Shown: positions 34,900 through 44,077, counted from the first letter of the stretch. The stretch: 64,000 nucleotides of DNA from Tritonibacter horizontis (GCF_001518015.1 NZ_LPUY01000095.1:62001-126000); one strand, 5' to 3'. The notes: a model not told the origin generated them from the sequence alone. Numbers and translations are program-made.

Positions 34900-35143
34900 G
34901 GGTCCTCTCCCGTATGTTCGATATTTGAGCTGGCGTAACTGGTCTGGCTGCGGGGCTTATAGCCGCGCAAGAACCGTGCGGGCAGCACCAAAGAACCGCT
35001 CACGCAGTCGCGCGCGGTCCTGAAGGGCAATCGTCTGAGCCAATACGTGAGTCATGTCCGCTGGCATATAGCCGCGCCCGCCGACAATCAAGATTCGTTC
35101 TGTGGCAGCGCGCCTGTCCTGGTGGCACCGGGTTTTCCTTGCA

Positions 35144-35183
35144 TCCTCCTGAACGGACAGGACATGCTGGCCGTTCAGGAGGA
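35144..35183 (+). promoter_or_regulatory. Hairpin that encloses the ribosome binding site of the MscS-channel gene
   Basis: TCCTCCTGAACGG (35144-35156) is the exact complement of CCGTTCAGGAGGA (35171-35183) across a 14-base loop. The 3' arm contains the AGGAGGA that serves the ATG at 35189, and the 5' arm contains a perfect anti-Shine-Dalgarno. The structure would block translation unless opened. Regulation by temperature, ligand or protein is inference. Confidence 0.65.
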
Positions 35184-35188
35184 CGACA

Positions 35189-36568
35189 ATGGAGCAGGAT
35201 GTTCTGCCAGACTTCGTGATTGGCACGGCGCAATCGCTACTGCGGATCGCCGAGCGCTACTGGGATCTGGTGATGACGCCGGGGTGGCGGCAGTATCAGG
35301 TCGTGATCGTGCTGGGGCTGATCCTCGCCGCGATCTCTATGCGGGCGGCCACGCAGGCCCGCTGGGAGACCTGGGCGCGCAGCCGGGAGGGCTGGCCCAA
35401 ATGGCGGCTGCGCCTATTGGTGCAGGTGTTGCGGCGGCTGACCCTCATCTATTTCACGCTGTTGTCCTGGGCGGTCTACGCGGTGATGCGGGAGGTGACC
35501 TGGCCCTCGCGCAGCTACTTGATCGGGGCCGCCGCCAAGCTTGCTGCTGCCTGGCTGGCCATTGCGCTGGTGTCGCGCTTTATCGCCAACCCCAGCCTGC
35601 GCAAGTTCGCCACCTGGCTGATGTGGGGCTATGCCACCCTGGCGGTCTTCAACCTGGTGGACGATGCGGCGGCGATCCTTGATTCCGTGGCCTTTGACAT
35701 TGGCAATCTGCATCTGTCTCTGCTGGTGGTGTTCAAGGCGGTCGTGCTGGCCACGGCGATGCTGACCATTGCCCGGGCCGGGGCTGGTCTGGCCGAGCGG
35801 GGGTTGCGTCGCAACGAAGACCTGTCGCCGTCAATGCAAGTGCTTGCGGGCAAAGCCGTGCAGGTCCTGCTGTACGGGATTGCGTTCACCGTGGTGATCC
35901 GGTCCATCGGCTTTGACCTGACCGGGCTGGCAGTGCTGTCCGGCGCGGTCGGTGTCGGCATCGGGTTTGGTCTGCAAAAGGTGGTCTCCAACCTGGTGTC
36001 GGGGATCATCATCCTGATGGATCGCTCGATCAAACCCGGCGATGTGATCTCGTTGGGCGAAACCTTCGGCTGGATCAACGCGTTGGGCGCACGCTACGTG
36101 TCCGTGGTGACCCGCGACGGCAAGGAATACCTGATCCCGAACGAGGATCTGATCACCTCGCAGGTGGTGAACTGGTCCCATTCCAACCGCTTCGTGCGGC
36201 TGGATATCAACTTTGGCACCAGCTACGACGACGATCCCCACAAGGTTCGCAAGGTGGCCATTGCGGCGGCAATGACGGTCAGCCGGGTGCTGGAACAGGA
36301 CGGAATGCGTCCGGTCTGCCATGTCGTCGGCTTTGGCGACAGCAGCGTCGACTACATCCTGCGGTTCTGGATCAGCGATCCGACCGGCGGGCTGACAAAT
36401 ATCCGGGGCAACGTGTTTCTGGCGCTTTGGGATGCGTTTAAGGCCGAGGGTATTTCGATCCCCTTCCCGCAACGTGAAGTCAGACTGATGAACGACCCGA
36501 TTGCGGTGCAGGTGGCCGCCGAAGACCCAACGCAGGCGCAGGGCGGCTCTGCGCCGAAGCTCGATTGA
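35189..36568 (+). CDS. Mechanosensitive channel, MscS family
   Basis: A 459-residue protein with several N-terminal membrane helices (about 25-45, 75-95, 105-130, 165-190), then the MscS pore and beta domain (about 225-330): SGAVGVGIGFGLQKVVSN, LVSGIIILMDRSIKPGDVI, LIPNEDLITSQVVNWSHSN. The C-terminal cytoplasmic domain is present. It probably releases solutes on hypo-osmotic shock. Its ribosome binding site is inside a strong hairpin. Confidence 0.88.
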   Translation: MEQDVLPDFVIGTAQSLLRIAERYWDLVMTPGWRQYQVVIVLGLILAAISMRAATQARWETWARSREGWPKWRLRLLVQVLRRLTLIYFTLLSWAVYAVMREVTWPSRSYLIGAAAKLAAAWLAIALVSRFIANPSLRKFATWLMWGYATLAVFNLVDDAAAILDSVAFDIGNLHLSLLVVFKAVVLATAMLTIARAGAGLAERGLRRNEDLSPSMQVLAGKAVQVLLYGIAFTVVIRSIGFDLTGLAVLSGAVGVGIGFGLQKVVSNLVSGIIILMDRSIKPGDVISLGETFGWINALGARYVSVVTRDGKEYLIPNEDLITSQVVNWSHSNRFVRLDINFGTSYDDDPHKVRKVAIAAAMTVSRVLEQDGMRPVCHVVGFGDSSVDYILRFWISDPTGGLTNIRGNVFLALWDAFKAEGISIPFPQREVRLMNDPIAVQVAAEDPTQAQGGSAPKLD

Positions 36569-36642
36569 AAAAACCCTCAAGGCTTGCTACATTTGACAGG
36601 ACCCCAGCGCCGGGGGACCGGCGGCGCGCAGCAAGGAGGACA

Positions 36643-36699
36643 ATGTCCTGGCACCCCAACTTCAGGCGGCACCTGCCGCCCTCTCCGGAGCAGCCGTGA
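36643..36699 (+). CDS. Putative 18-codon leader ORF coupled to rsfS
   Basis: An ATG with an excellent AAGGAGG 4 bases upstream reads 18 codons (begins MSWHPNFRRHLPP) and ends in TGA that overlaps the rsfS ATG (TGATG, 36697-36701). The rsfS start itself has only a distant GGAG. The spacing suggests translation of rsfS depends on ribosomes finishing this leader. No homology is known to me. Confidence 0.45.
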   Translation: MSWHPNFRRHLPPSPEQP

Positions 36700-37058
36700 T
36701 GGCCGCCTCCACACAGCCGTTCAACAGTGAAGATCTGTTGAAGCGCATTCTAACCTCTCTCGACGAAGACAAGGCCGAAGATGTCATGCAGATCGACCTG
36801 CGCGGCAAGACGTCGATTGGTGACTATATGGTCGTGGCCACTGGTCGGTCCACTCGTCAGGTCGCCGCCATGTCCGAGAAACTGACCGAGAAGCTGAAGC
36901 ATGATTTCGGTGTTATCTGCAAGGTTGAGGGCAAGGACACCGGTGACTGGGTTCTGATCGATACAGGGGATGTCATCGTTCATCTCTTCCGCCCGGAAGT
37001 GCGCGAGTTTTACCAGATCGAAAAGATGTGGCTGCCGGCCGGCGCTGTCGCCAGCTGA
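36699..37058 (+). CDS. rsfS: Ribosomal silencing factor RsfS
   Basis: A 119-residue protein of the Iojap/RsfS family: DKAEDVMQIDLRGKTSIGDY, MVVATGRSTRQVAAMSEKLT, EGKDTGDWVLIDTGDVIVHL, and FRPEVREFYQIEKMW. It binds L14 of the large subunit and blocks subunit joining in stationary phase. The ATG at 36699 is chosen over the GTG one codon before. It is followed after 213 bases by rlmH, the common order in bacteria. Confidence 0.94.
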   Translation: MAASTQPFNSEDLLKRILTSLDEDKAEDVMQIDLRGKTSIGDYMVVATGRSTRQVAAMSEKLTEKLKHDFGVICKVEGKDTGDWVLIDTGDVIVHLFRPEVREFYQIEKMWLPAGAVAS

Positions 37059-37271
37059 TACCCTTTGTGCGGGGCTTTGCGGGTCGGGCTATGCCTGACC
37101 CAATGACCGCGCCCAATGGCCGATGCAATCCCTCCAGTCTCCCGCCTCTGTGCGCTTGCACGATACCGGGTCGGGGATGGGCGGGGATAAGCGTGTGAAA
37201 GAGAACCGCAGCGGCATCGTGGCTCTCGGCCATCCGTGCCGGTCAACGCCAAATTCCCAGAGGACGCCTTC

Positions 37272-37742
37272 ATGCGTGTGCATATCTGCGCGGTCGGACG
37301 CCTGCGTTCGGGACCTGAAAAATCACTGATCGACGACTATCTCCAGCGGTTCGACCGGACCGGCCGTGCCTTGGGCCTTGGGCCGGCGCGGCTTGTTGAG
37401 GTTGAGGATAAGAAAAATGCCGGCATGGCCGCCGAAGCGGACCTGTTGCGCAAATCTCTGCCCAAAGGCGCGGTGATCTGTACGCTTGATGAACGCGGCA
37501 AGCTCCTGTCCTCGCCCGCCTGGGCTAAGCGTTTGGCGGATTGGCGCGATACTGGGCGTCAGGATCTGGCTCTGATCATCGGTGGTGCCGATGGCATTGA
37601 TCCGTCGCTGCGGGCCGAGGCGGATTTCTCGTTGTCCTTTGGCAAGATGGTCTGGCCGCATATGCTGGTCCGGGTGATGCTGTCTGAACAGATCTACCGC
37701 GCCGCGACCATTCTGGCCGGCAGCCCCTATCACAGAACCTGA
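37272..37742 (+). CDS. rlmH: 23S rRNA (pseudouridine-1915 N3)-methyltransferase
   Basis: A 156-residue SPOUT enzyme. MRVHICAVGRLRSGPEKSLI opens the family, and the knot region IIGGADGIDPSLRAEADFSL, PHMLVRVMLSEQIYRAATIL and GSPYHRT at the C-terminus bind S-adenosylmethionine and the ribosome. The ATG at 37272 has AGAGGA upstream. Confidence 0.95.
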   Translation: MRVHICAVGRLRSGPEKSLIDDYLQRFDRTGRALGLGPARLVEVEDKKNAGMAAEADLLRKSLPKGAVICTLDERGKLLSSPAWAKRLADWRDTGRQDLALIIGGADGIDPSLRAEADFSLSFGKMVWPHMLVRVMLSEQIYRAATILAGSPYHRT

Positions 37743-37779
37743 CCTGGATGAGACCCGCCGCTGACGCTGATGCTGGCGC

Positions 37780-38514
37780 TCAGGCTTGTGGGCCCGGTGC
37801 GGCGGGGACCGGCGTATTGGCGTCCGATTGCATCAGAATACGCCGCGACCGGGACACGAACTCCCGGCGATACAGTACCCCCAAGGTGATCACCGTGGCG
37901 AGGATCAGCGCTTCGGGGCCGACCAGCCAGGCAAGTCCAGCCAGTGCGAAATAGGTCGATCGCAGCCCCCGGTTGAAACTGCGCGCGGCGGTGATATTGA
38001 TTTCTGCCGCTTGACGCGCACGCGGGTAGGCGCGCGGATGCTCGGGGTCATTGGGGACCGCGGCCATCAAGACAGAGCAATAGCCAAACAGCCGGTGCGA
38101 CCAGACAAACCCGAGGAACGCGTTGGTCAGAAAGGCCAGCACCACCAGGATCTTGATCTCCCAGACGAATTCAGGCGAGGTCTCAAGCGCAAGATCCTGT
38201 GCCACGCCAGCCAATTGGTCCGTGTCGCCCACCAGGGCAAGCCCGGCCCCAAGGGCAACCATTGTCGCCGACGCGAAAAACGCCGTCGCCTGGCGGAGCG
38301 AGGAAATCACCTGCGAATCAAAAATCCTCGGATTGCGACAGACCATCTCCTGCATCCAGTCCCGCCGGAAATTCGCCATCAGGTACGAGACCGAAGGGCG
38401 CGTTTCGCGCGGGTTCTCGATGCGCCAGCCAATCCAGAGCCAGCCGAGAATAAAACAGGCCAGGGCAATGAAATCCCACATGGAAAACTGATTGAGGCGC
38501 TCGATCCAGATCAT
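37780..38514 (-). CDS. DUF599 membrane protein
   Basis: A 244-residue protein with four membrane segments (FIALACFILGWLWIGWRI, AFFASATMVALGAGLALVG, ILVVLAFLTNAFLGFVWSHR, STYFALAGLAWLVGPEALIL) and the family's cytoplasmic region YLMANFRRDWMQEMVCRNPR. DUF599 proteins are widespread and of unknown function. Divergent from glcD. Confidence 0.82.
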   Translation of the reverse strand: MIWIERLNQFSMWDFIALACFILGWLWIGWRIENPRETRPSVSYLMANFRRDWMQEMVCRNPRIFDSQVISSLRQATAFFASATMVALGAGLALVGDTDQLAGVAQDLALETSPEFVWEIKILVVLAFLTNAFLGFVWSHRLFGYCSVLMAAVPNDPEHPRAYPRARQAAEINITAARSFNRGLRSTYFALAGLAWLVGPEALILATVITLGVLYRREFVSRSRRILMQSDANTPVPAAPGPQA

Positions 38515-38560
38515 GCCGGAACCCTAGCTCAGTCAGTTGTGCCTTGCCAGAGCAGATAAA

Positions 38561-38581
38561 TTGGTAATATTACTTTACCAA
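38561..38581. promoter_or_regulatory. Operator-like inverted repeat upstream of glcD
   Basis: TTGGTAA (38561-38567) and TTACCAA (38575-38581) are complementary across 7 bases, and the overlapping GTAATATTAC (38564-38573) is itself a perfect palindrome. It ends just before the glcD ribosome binding site. GntR proteins of the PdhR/GlcC group bind TTGGT...ACCAA sites. No such regulator gene is next to it. Confidence 0.5.
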
Positions 38582-38595
38582 AGAGGAGAGCCCGC

Positions 38596-40044
38596 ATGGA
38601 GATGCCACCCCCCAATGCCGCCATCCTGGCCCAAAAGGCAGAGCTGCTGCGCCAGCTCGGCCGGGTCTTGCCTGCGGATGCCATCATTTCTGATCTGGCG
38701 GAAACCCGCGCCTACGAATGCGACGCGCTGACGGCCTACCGGTGTCCGCCGATGCTGGCCGTGTTGCCACGGACCACGCAGGAGGTGTCCGCGGTGCTGC
38801 GGATCTGTCATGCCATGGGGGTGCCGGTGGTGCCGCGCGGGGCGGGCACCTCGCTGGCTGGCGGGGCCTTGCCGACTGCGGATTGCGTGATCCTCGGCGT
38901 GGCACGGATGAACGAGGTGCTGGATACCGACTATGACAACCGGGTCATCCGGGTGCAGACCGGGCGCACGAACCTGTCGGTTTCGGGGGCGGTCGAGGAA
39001 GACGGGTTCTTTTATGCGCCCGATCCCTCGTCGCAACTGGCCTGTGCGATTGCCGGCAATATCGCGATGAACTCCGGCGGCGCCCATTGCCTGAAGTATG
39101 GTGTGACCACCAACAACCTGCTTGGTGTGACGATGGTGATGATGGATGGCAGCGTGATCGAGATCGGTGGCGCGCATCTTGATGCGGCGGGCCTGGATCT
39201 TCTGGGGGTCATCTGCGGCAGCGAGGGTCAGCTTGGGGTGGTGACCGAAGCCACATTGCGCATCCTGCACAAACCCGAAGGCGCGCGCCCGGTGATGATT
39301 GCCTTTGACAGCAACGAGGTCGCGGGGGCCTGCGTCTCTGACATCATCAAGGCCGGGGTTCTGCCGGTGGCGATCGAATTCATGGACCGCCCCTGCATCG
39401 AAGCCTGCGAAGCCTTTGCCAAGGCGGGATACCCGATGTGCGAGGCCTTGCTGATCGTCGAGGTCGAAGGGTCTGAGGCCGAGATTGCCCACCAGTTGCA
39501 CCTGATTGCAGAGATCGCCCGGCGGCATGATCCGGTGGAGCTGCGAGAGGCGGCAGACGCCGAAGAAGCGGCACGGATCTGGCTGGGAAGGAAATCGGCA
39601 TTTGGCGCCATGGGGCAGATCAACGACTACATGTGCCTCGATGGGACGATCCCGGTCACGGAGCTGCCGCTTGTGCTGCGCAGGATTGGCGAAATGAGCG
39701 AGGCGTTTGGCCTCAAGGTGGCAAACGTGTTCCACGCCGGCGACGGCAATATGCATCCGTTGATCCTGTTCGATGCCAACAAGCCCGGCGATCTGGAACG
39801 GTGCGAGGCCTTTGGCGCCGAGATCCTGAAGCTTTGTGTCGAGGTCGGCGGCTGCCTGACCGGAGAGCACGGCGTCGGCATCGAAAAGCGTGACCTGATG
39901 CTGCATCAATATGGCGCGGCGGATATCGAGGCACAGCTGCGGGTCAAGGACGTGTTCGACCCGACATGGCTGCTGAACCCGGCCAAGGTGTTCCCGCTGT
40001 CGACCACCGAAAGCCGCCGAACCGCAGGTATCGCGGCCGCCTAG
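38596..40044 (+). CDS. glcD: Glycolate oxidase subunit GlcD (FAD-linked)
   Basis: A 482-residue FAD-binding PCMH-type oxidase. The FAD site is VPVVPRGAGTSLAGGALP and IAGNIAMNSGGAHCLKYGVT; the C-terminal FAD-oxidase domain ends ANVFHAGDGNMHPLILFDA and GGCLTGEHGVGIEKRDLM. It oxidises glycolate to glyoxylate and passes electrons through GlcE/GlcF to the membrane quinone pool. First gene of glcDEF; AAGAGGAGAG precedes the ATG. Confidence 0.94.
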   Translation: MEMPPPNAAILAQKAELLRQLGRVLPADAIISDLAETRAYECDALTAYRCPPMLAVLPRTTQEVSAVLRICHAMGVPVVPRGAGTSLAGGALPTADCVILGVARMNEVLDTDYDNRVIRVQTGRTNLSVSGAVEEDGFFYAPDPSSQLACAIAGNIAMNSGGAHCLKYGVTTNNLLGVTMVMMDGSVIEIGGAHLDAAGLDLLGVICGSEGQLGVVTEATLRILHKPEGARPVMIAFDSNEVAGACVSDIIKAGVLPVAIEFMDRPCIEACEAFAKAGYPMCEALLIVEVEGSEAEIAHQLHLIAEIARRHDPVELREAADAEEAARIWLGRKSAFGAMGQINDYMCLDGTIPVTELPLVLRRIGEMSEAFGLKVANVFHAGDGNMHPLILFDANKPGDLERCEAFGAEILKLCVEVGGCLTGEHGVGIEKRDLMLHQYGAADIEAQLRVKDVFDPTWLLNPAKVFPLSTTESRRTAGIAAA

Positions 40045-40114
40045 GCACGCCCTTGGGGCGTTGCCCCCTGGCCTGTGATGGCCACTCCCCCAGGACATTT
40101 GGAAGACGCTGAAC

Positions 40115-41209
40115 ATGACACATCCGCAGAGCGAGGCCGAACTGGCCGATTTCATTGCTGGCGCCAAGGGGCCGCTGCAGATCCAGGGGGGCAACACCCG
40201 TGGTGTCGTCCTGGACGGGGACGTCGTGTCCACGCGCGGGTTGAGCGGGGTGACGCTTTATGAACCCGGTGCGCTGACATTGGTGGTCCAGGCCGGCACG
40301 CCGGTGGCGGAGGTGGAGGCCCTGCTGGCATCGGAAAACCAGCAACTGGCGTTCGAGCCGATGGATCACCGCCTGCTGATGCACACGCAAGGCGAGCCGA
40401 CGATGGGCGGGGTCTTTGCCGCCAATATCTCTGGCCCCCGGCGCATTCAGGCCGGCGCGGCGCGGGATTTTCTGCTGGGCGTGCGGTTCGTCGATGGGCA
40501 GGGGCAGGTGTTGCGCAATGGCGGGCGGGTGATGAAGAACGTCACCGGCTATGATCTGGTCAAGCTGATGGCCGGGGCGCATGGCACATTGGGGGTGCTG
40601 TCCGAAGTCTCGCTGAAGGTCCTGCCAACGCCGGAAACAACTGCGACCGTCACGGTGCGCGACCTGGATCTTGCAAAAGGAATCGCGGCGCTTTCTGCCG
40701 CATTGGGGTCCCCGTTTGATGTGACCGGCGCCAGCTACGATCCGCAGGTGCGGACGGCTTACGTGCGGCTGCAGGGGTTCGAGGCTTCGGTACGGTATCG
40801 CGCCGAGGCGCTGACAAAAATACTGGGACAGTTGGGCAGCGTCGAGGTCCTGACCGACTGTGCGGATCTGTGGCGCGGCATCCGCGATGTCGCATCTCTG
40901 GCGGGGCAGCCAGGGGATGTCTGGCGCATTTCGGTAAAACCGACGGACGCGGTGGCCCTGATCCCGGCGCTGGGCGCGACACAGGTGCTGTGTGATTGGG
41001 GTGGTGGATTGATCTGGGCGCTGATGCCTGCCGGACGTGACCTGCGCGCGTCGATGACGGTGCCCGGCCATGCCACCCTGGTCCGTGCGGCCGAGGGCAC
41101 GGTTTTGCCGCGTCACCACCCGGAACCGGCACCGCTGGCCAGGCTGGCGGCCGGGCTCCGGGCGCAGTTCGATCCACGCGGCATTCTCAATCCTGGGCTG
41201 ATGGGGTAA
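40115..41209 (+). CDS. glcE: Glycolate oxidase subunit GlcE
   Basis: A 364-residue FAD-binding protein, shorter than GlcD. IQGGNTRGVVLDGDVVST and TMGGVFAANISGPRRIQAGA and GGRVMKNVTGYDLVKLMAGA match GlcE. It follows glcD after 70 bases and precedes glcF by 4 bases. Confidence 0.92.
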   Translation: MTHPQSEAELADFIAGAKGPLQIQGGNTRGVVLDGDVVSTRGLSGVTLYEPGALTLVVQAGTPVAEVEALLASENQQLAFEPMDHRLLMHTQGEPTMGGVFAANISGPRRIQAGAARDFLLGVRFVDGQGQVLRNGGRVMKNVTGYDLVKLMAGAHGTLGVLSEVSLKVLPTPETTATVTVRDLDLAKGIAALSAALGSPFDVTGASYDPQVRTAYVRLQGFEASVRYRAEALTKILGQLGSVEVLTDCADLWRGIRDVASLAGQPGDVWRISVKPTDAVALIPALGATQVLCDWGGGLIWALMPAGRDLRASMTVPGHATLVRAAEGTVLPRHHPEPAPLARLAAGLRAQFDPRGILNPGLMG

Positions 41210-41213
41210 TCAC

Positions 41214-42533
41214 ATGCAAACCACCTTTACCGACAACCAGCTCCGCGACCCGGGCACCCAACGTGCCAATGAAATCCTGCGCAGCTGCGTGCATTGCGGG
41301 TTTTGTACCGCGACATGTCCCACCTATCAGGTGCTTGGCGACGAATTGGACAGCCCGCGCGGGCGCATCTACCTGATCAAGGATATGCTGGAAAACGAGC
41401 GTGTGCCGGATGAGAAAACCGTCAAGCATATTGATCGCTGCCTGTCTTGCCTGGCCTGCATGACCACCTGCCCGTCGGGGGTGCACTACATGCATCTGGT
41501 CGATCACGCCCGCGCCTATATCGACAAGCATTACAAACGCCCGCTTTCGGATCGGGCCTTGCGCTGGCTGCTGGCGCGGGTTCTGCCCTATCCGACCCGG
41601 TTTCGGCTGGCCTTGCTGGGGGCCAAGCTGGCCCGGCCCTTCAAGGGGCTGCTGCCTGACGCCCGCCTGCGGGCGATGCTGGAGATGGCGCCCAAGGTGA
41701 TCCCTCCGGTCAGCCGCAACGACGATCCGCAGAGCTTTGCCGCCTCCGGCACGCCGCTCAAACGGGTGGCGCTGATGACAGGCTGCGCGCAAAAGGCGCT
41801 GAACACCGATATCAACGATGCCACCATCCGCCTGTTGCGCCGTTTCGGCTGCGAGGTGGTGGTGGCCGAGGGCGCGGGCTGCTGCGGCGCCCTGACCCAC
41901 CACATGGGGCGCGAGGGCGAAAGCCATGCCGCTGCCGCCCGGAACATCCGCGCCTGGATGGCCGAGAAAACCGGCAAGGGGTTGGACGCGATCGTCATCA
42001 ACACCTCTGGGTGTGGCACCACGGTCAAGGACTACGGCCATATGTTCCGCAATGACCCCCTGGCGGCGGATGCGGCGGTTGTCTCTGGCCTGGCGATGGA
42101 TATTTCGGAGCTGCTGATGCAACTCGACCTGCCGACAGGGGCGGAGAAGGGCGTGACCGTCGCCTATCACGCGGCCTGCTCCCTGCAACATGGCCAGCAG
42201 ATCAAGACCCATCCCAAGACCCTGCTCAAACAGGCAGGTTTCACGGTGGTGGAGCCGGCCGACAGCCACCTGTGTTGTGGTTCGGCCGGGACCTACAACC
42301 TGCTGCAACCGGACATCTCCGCACAATTGAAGGCGCGCAAGGTTCGGACCTTGGAGGCCAGGTCGCCGGATATCATCGCGGCAGGCAACATCGGTTGCAT
42401 GATGCAGATCGGCTCGGCAACCAAGGTGCCGATTGTGCATACAGTCGAGCTGCTGGATTGGGCGACGGGCGGGCCAAAGCCGCCAGCGCTCAGCCAGAAT
42501 CCGGCGGACTCTGCGGTTCCGAACTTGCGCTAG
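41214..42533 (+). CDS. glcF: Glycolate oxidase iron-sulfur subunit GlcF
   Basis: A 439-residue protein with two [4Fe-4S] motifs (CVHCGFCTATCPTYQ, about 23-37, and CLSCLACMTTCPSGVHY, about 74-90) followed by two CCG domains (GAGCCGALTHHMG; SHLCCGSAGTYN). It carries electrons from GlcDE to quinone. Last gene of glcDEF. Confidence 0.94.
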   Translation: MQTTFTDNQLRDPGTQRANEILRSCVHCGFCTATCPTYQVLGDELDSPRGRIYLIKDMLENERVPDEKTVKHIDRCLSCLACMTTCPSGVHYMHLVDHARAYIDKHYKRPLSDRALRWLLARVLPYPTRFRLALLGAKLARPFKGLLPDARLRAMLEMAPKVIPPVSRNDDPQSFAASGTPLKRVALMTGCAQKALNTDINDATIRLLRRFGCEVVVAEGAGCCGALTHHMGREGESHAAAARNIRAWMAEKTGKGLDAIVINTSGCGTTVKDYGHMFRNDPLAADAAVVSGLAMDISELLMQLDLPTGAEKGVTVAYHAACSLQHGQQIKTHPKTLLKQAGFTVVEPADSHLCCGSAGTYNLLQPDISAQLKARKVRTLEARSPDIIAAGNIGCMMQIGSATKVPIVHTVELLDWATGGPKPPALSQNPADSAVPNLR

Positions 42534-42638
42534 GCCTGCACAGGCGGCATCACCTTGGGGGCGCGAGTCGCACTTGCGCGCCCAAATTTCGCCCCGCGCT
42601 TTTGCAAACATGCGACTCGGGGAACGTGGAGCAAAGCG

Positions 42639-43475
42639 GTGGTGCCAGTGTTGCGATTTATTTTATCTTTGGCATTGGTTGCGCTGGCACAGCTCGTGCA
42701 GGCGGCAGAGCTGGATGACAGCCGCCTCAAGAGCCTGGAAACCACAGAGGCCGGGCGCGACTGGGAAGCGGTCGGGCGGCTTGACCGCCAGGGCGAAGGG
42801 TTCTGCACCGGCGCGCTGATCGCGCCCGATCTTGTGCTGACGGCGGCGCATTGTCTGTTTGACCGGACGACGCTGCAGCAGATCGACCCCACGACAATCG
42901 AATTTCTGGCCGGGTTTCGCAATGGCCGGGCCTCTGCCTATCGCGCTGTGAAACGCGCGGTCGTGCACCCGCTCTATATCTATGACGGCACATTGTCGGC
43001 CGTCCGGGTGCGCAATGACATCGCCTTGTTGCAGTTGCAGCGCCCGATCCGGAACACCACCGTCACCCCCTTCGAGACCGACGCCCGCCCGCGGCGCGGT
43101 GCCCGCGTGGGGGTTGTGTCCTATGCGCATGACCGGTCCGAAGCGCCCTCCCTGCAGGAAGTCTGCGCGGTGATGGCGCGACAGGATGGCGTTCTGGTGA
43201 TGTCCTGTGACGTGGATTTCGGGGCGTCCGGCGCGCCTGTATTCTCTTTCGAGGGTGACCGCCCGCGCATCGTGTCGGTCGTGTCGGCAAAGGCGCGTGT
43301 GGAGGGCAAGGCGGTTTCGCTCGGGGCGGCGCTCGCCGAAGAGCTGACCTTGCTGGAGGCGGAACTGACGGGAACCCACGTCGGCAGCCGTCTCCCGGCA
43401 GGGGTCAGCCGGGTCCAGGTGGGCGAACCCCGCCGCGATGATATGGGAGCAAAATTTATCAGCCGCTCACGCTGA
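42639..43475 (+). CDS. Trypsin-like (S1) serine protease, secreted
   Basis: A 278-residue protein from a GTG at 42639 (GGAG upstream), with signal peptide RFILSLALVALAQLVQAA. The triad is H71 (LTAAHC), D127 (RNDIALLQL) and S197 in DFGASGAPVFSF. The nucleophile motif is GASGAP in place of the common GDSGGP, as in glutamyl-endopeptidase-like members. A TTG at 42555 also opens the frame but spoils the signal peptide. Substrate unknown. Confidence 0.8.
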   Translation: MVPVLRFILSLALVALAQLVQAAELDDSRLKSLETTEAGRDWEAVGRLDRQGEGFCTGALIAPDLVLTAAHCLFDRTTLQQIDPTTIEFLAGFRNGRASAYRAVKRAVVHPLYIYDGTLSAVRVRNDIALLQLQRPIRNTTVTPFETDARPRRGARVGVVSYAHDRSEAPSLQEVCAVMARQDGVLVMSCDVDFGASGAPVFSFEGDRPRIVSVVSAKARVEGKAVSLGAALAEELTLLEAELTGTHVGSRLPAGVSRVQVGEPRRDDMGAKFISRSR

Positions 43476-43479
43476 TCCT

Positions 43480-43507
43480 CTTGAAACTGTCGATGATGTT
43501 CATATTT
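43480..43507 (+). promoter_or_regulatory. Possible RpoH (heat-shock) promoter for hsp20
   Basis: CTTGAA (43480-43485) matches the -35 of RpoH promoters and is followed after 15 bases by CATATTT (43501-43507), a fair -10. It lies about 105 bases before the hsp20 start. Confidence 0.4.
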
Positions 43508-43609
43508 CATTGGCTGACCGAGGTGCCAAGAACGGGCCTTGAGTCGCCAACGCCCGTCCCGAAGAGGGAGGGCATGATCGTAGTAATCGCTCAAAGATGA
43601 GGATGAACC

Positions 43610-44077
43610 ATGCGTACGTTTGATTTTACACCGCTGCACCGTGCAACTGTTGGTTTCGACCAGATTGCAGACCTGATGGACCGCGTCATGAGCGCCGACA
43701 TCCAGCAACCCAGCTATCCTCCTTACAACATCGAAAAAACCGCCGATGACGCCTATCGCATCTCGATCGCGGTGGCCGGTTTTTCCGAAGACGAACTTCA
43801 TGTTGAGGTGAAGGAACACGCGCTGATCGTGTCCGCCCGCAAATCCGACGACGTGGAAGAGCGCGCCTATCTGCATCGCGGCATTGCCACCCGCGCGTTC
43901 GAACGCCGCTTTACGCTGGCTGACCACGTGCGCGTGGAGGGGGCCAGCCATGCCGACGGCATGCTCCATATCGACCTGGTCCGCGAGGTGCCGGAAGCAC
44001 TGAAACCGCGCCGGATCGAGATCGCCTCCTCCGCCGGGCGCAAGCCGAAAGAAATTTCGGCCCCGACGGTGAACTGA
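43610..44077 (+). CDS. Small heat-shock protein (Hsp20 family)
   Basis: A 155-residue protein with an alpha-crystallin domain (about 38-130): PPYNIEKTADDAYRISIAVA, GFSEDELHVEVKEHALIVSA, YLHRGIATRAFERRFTLADH and the closing HADGMLHIDLVREVPE. The C-terminal anchor is weak. It acts as an ATP-independent holdase. GAGGAT lies before the ATG. A terminator-like hairpin follows. Confidence 0.92.
   Translation: MRTFDFTPLHRATVGFDQIADLMDRVMSADIQQPSYPPYNIEKTADDAYRISIAVAGFSEDELHVEVKEHALIVSARKSDDVEERAYLHRGIATRAFERRFTLADHVRVEGASHADGMLHIDLVREVPEALKPRRIEIASSAGRKPKEISAPTVN

Noticed and set aside
34957-35067. Short minus-strand ORF ending in a basic helix (ADMTHVLAQTIALQDRARLR) between leuC and the MscS gene
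   Set aside because: It could be a small protein of about 37 residues, but there is no ribosome binding site and no recognised homologue; left out as unsupported.
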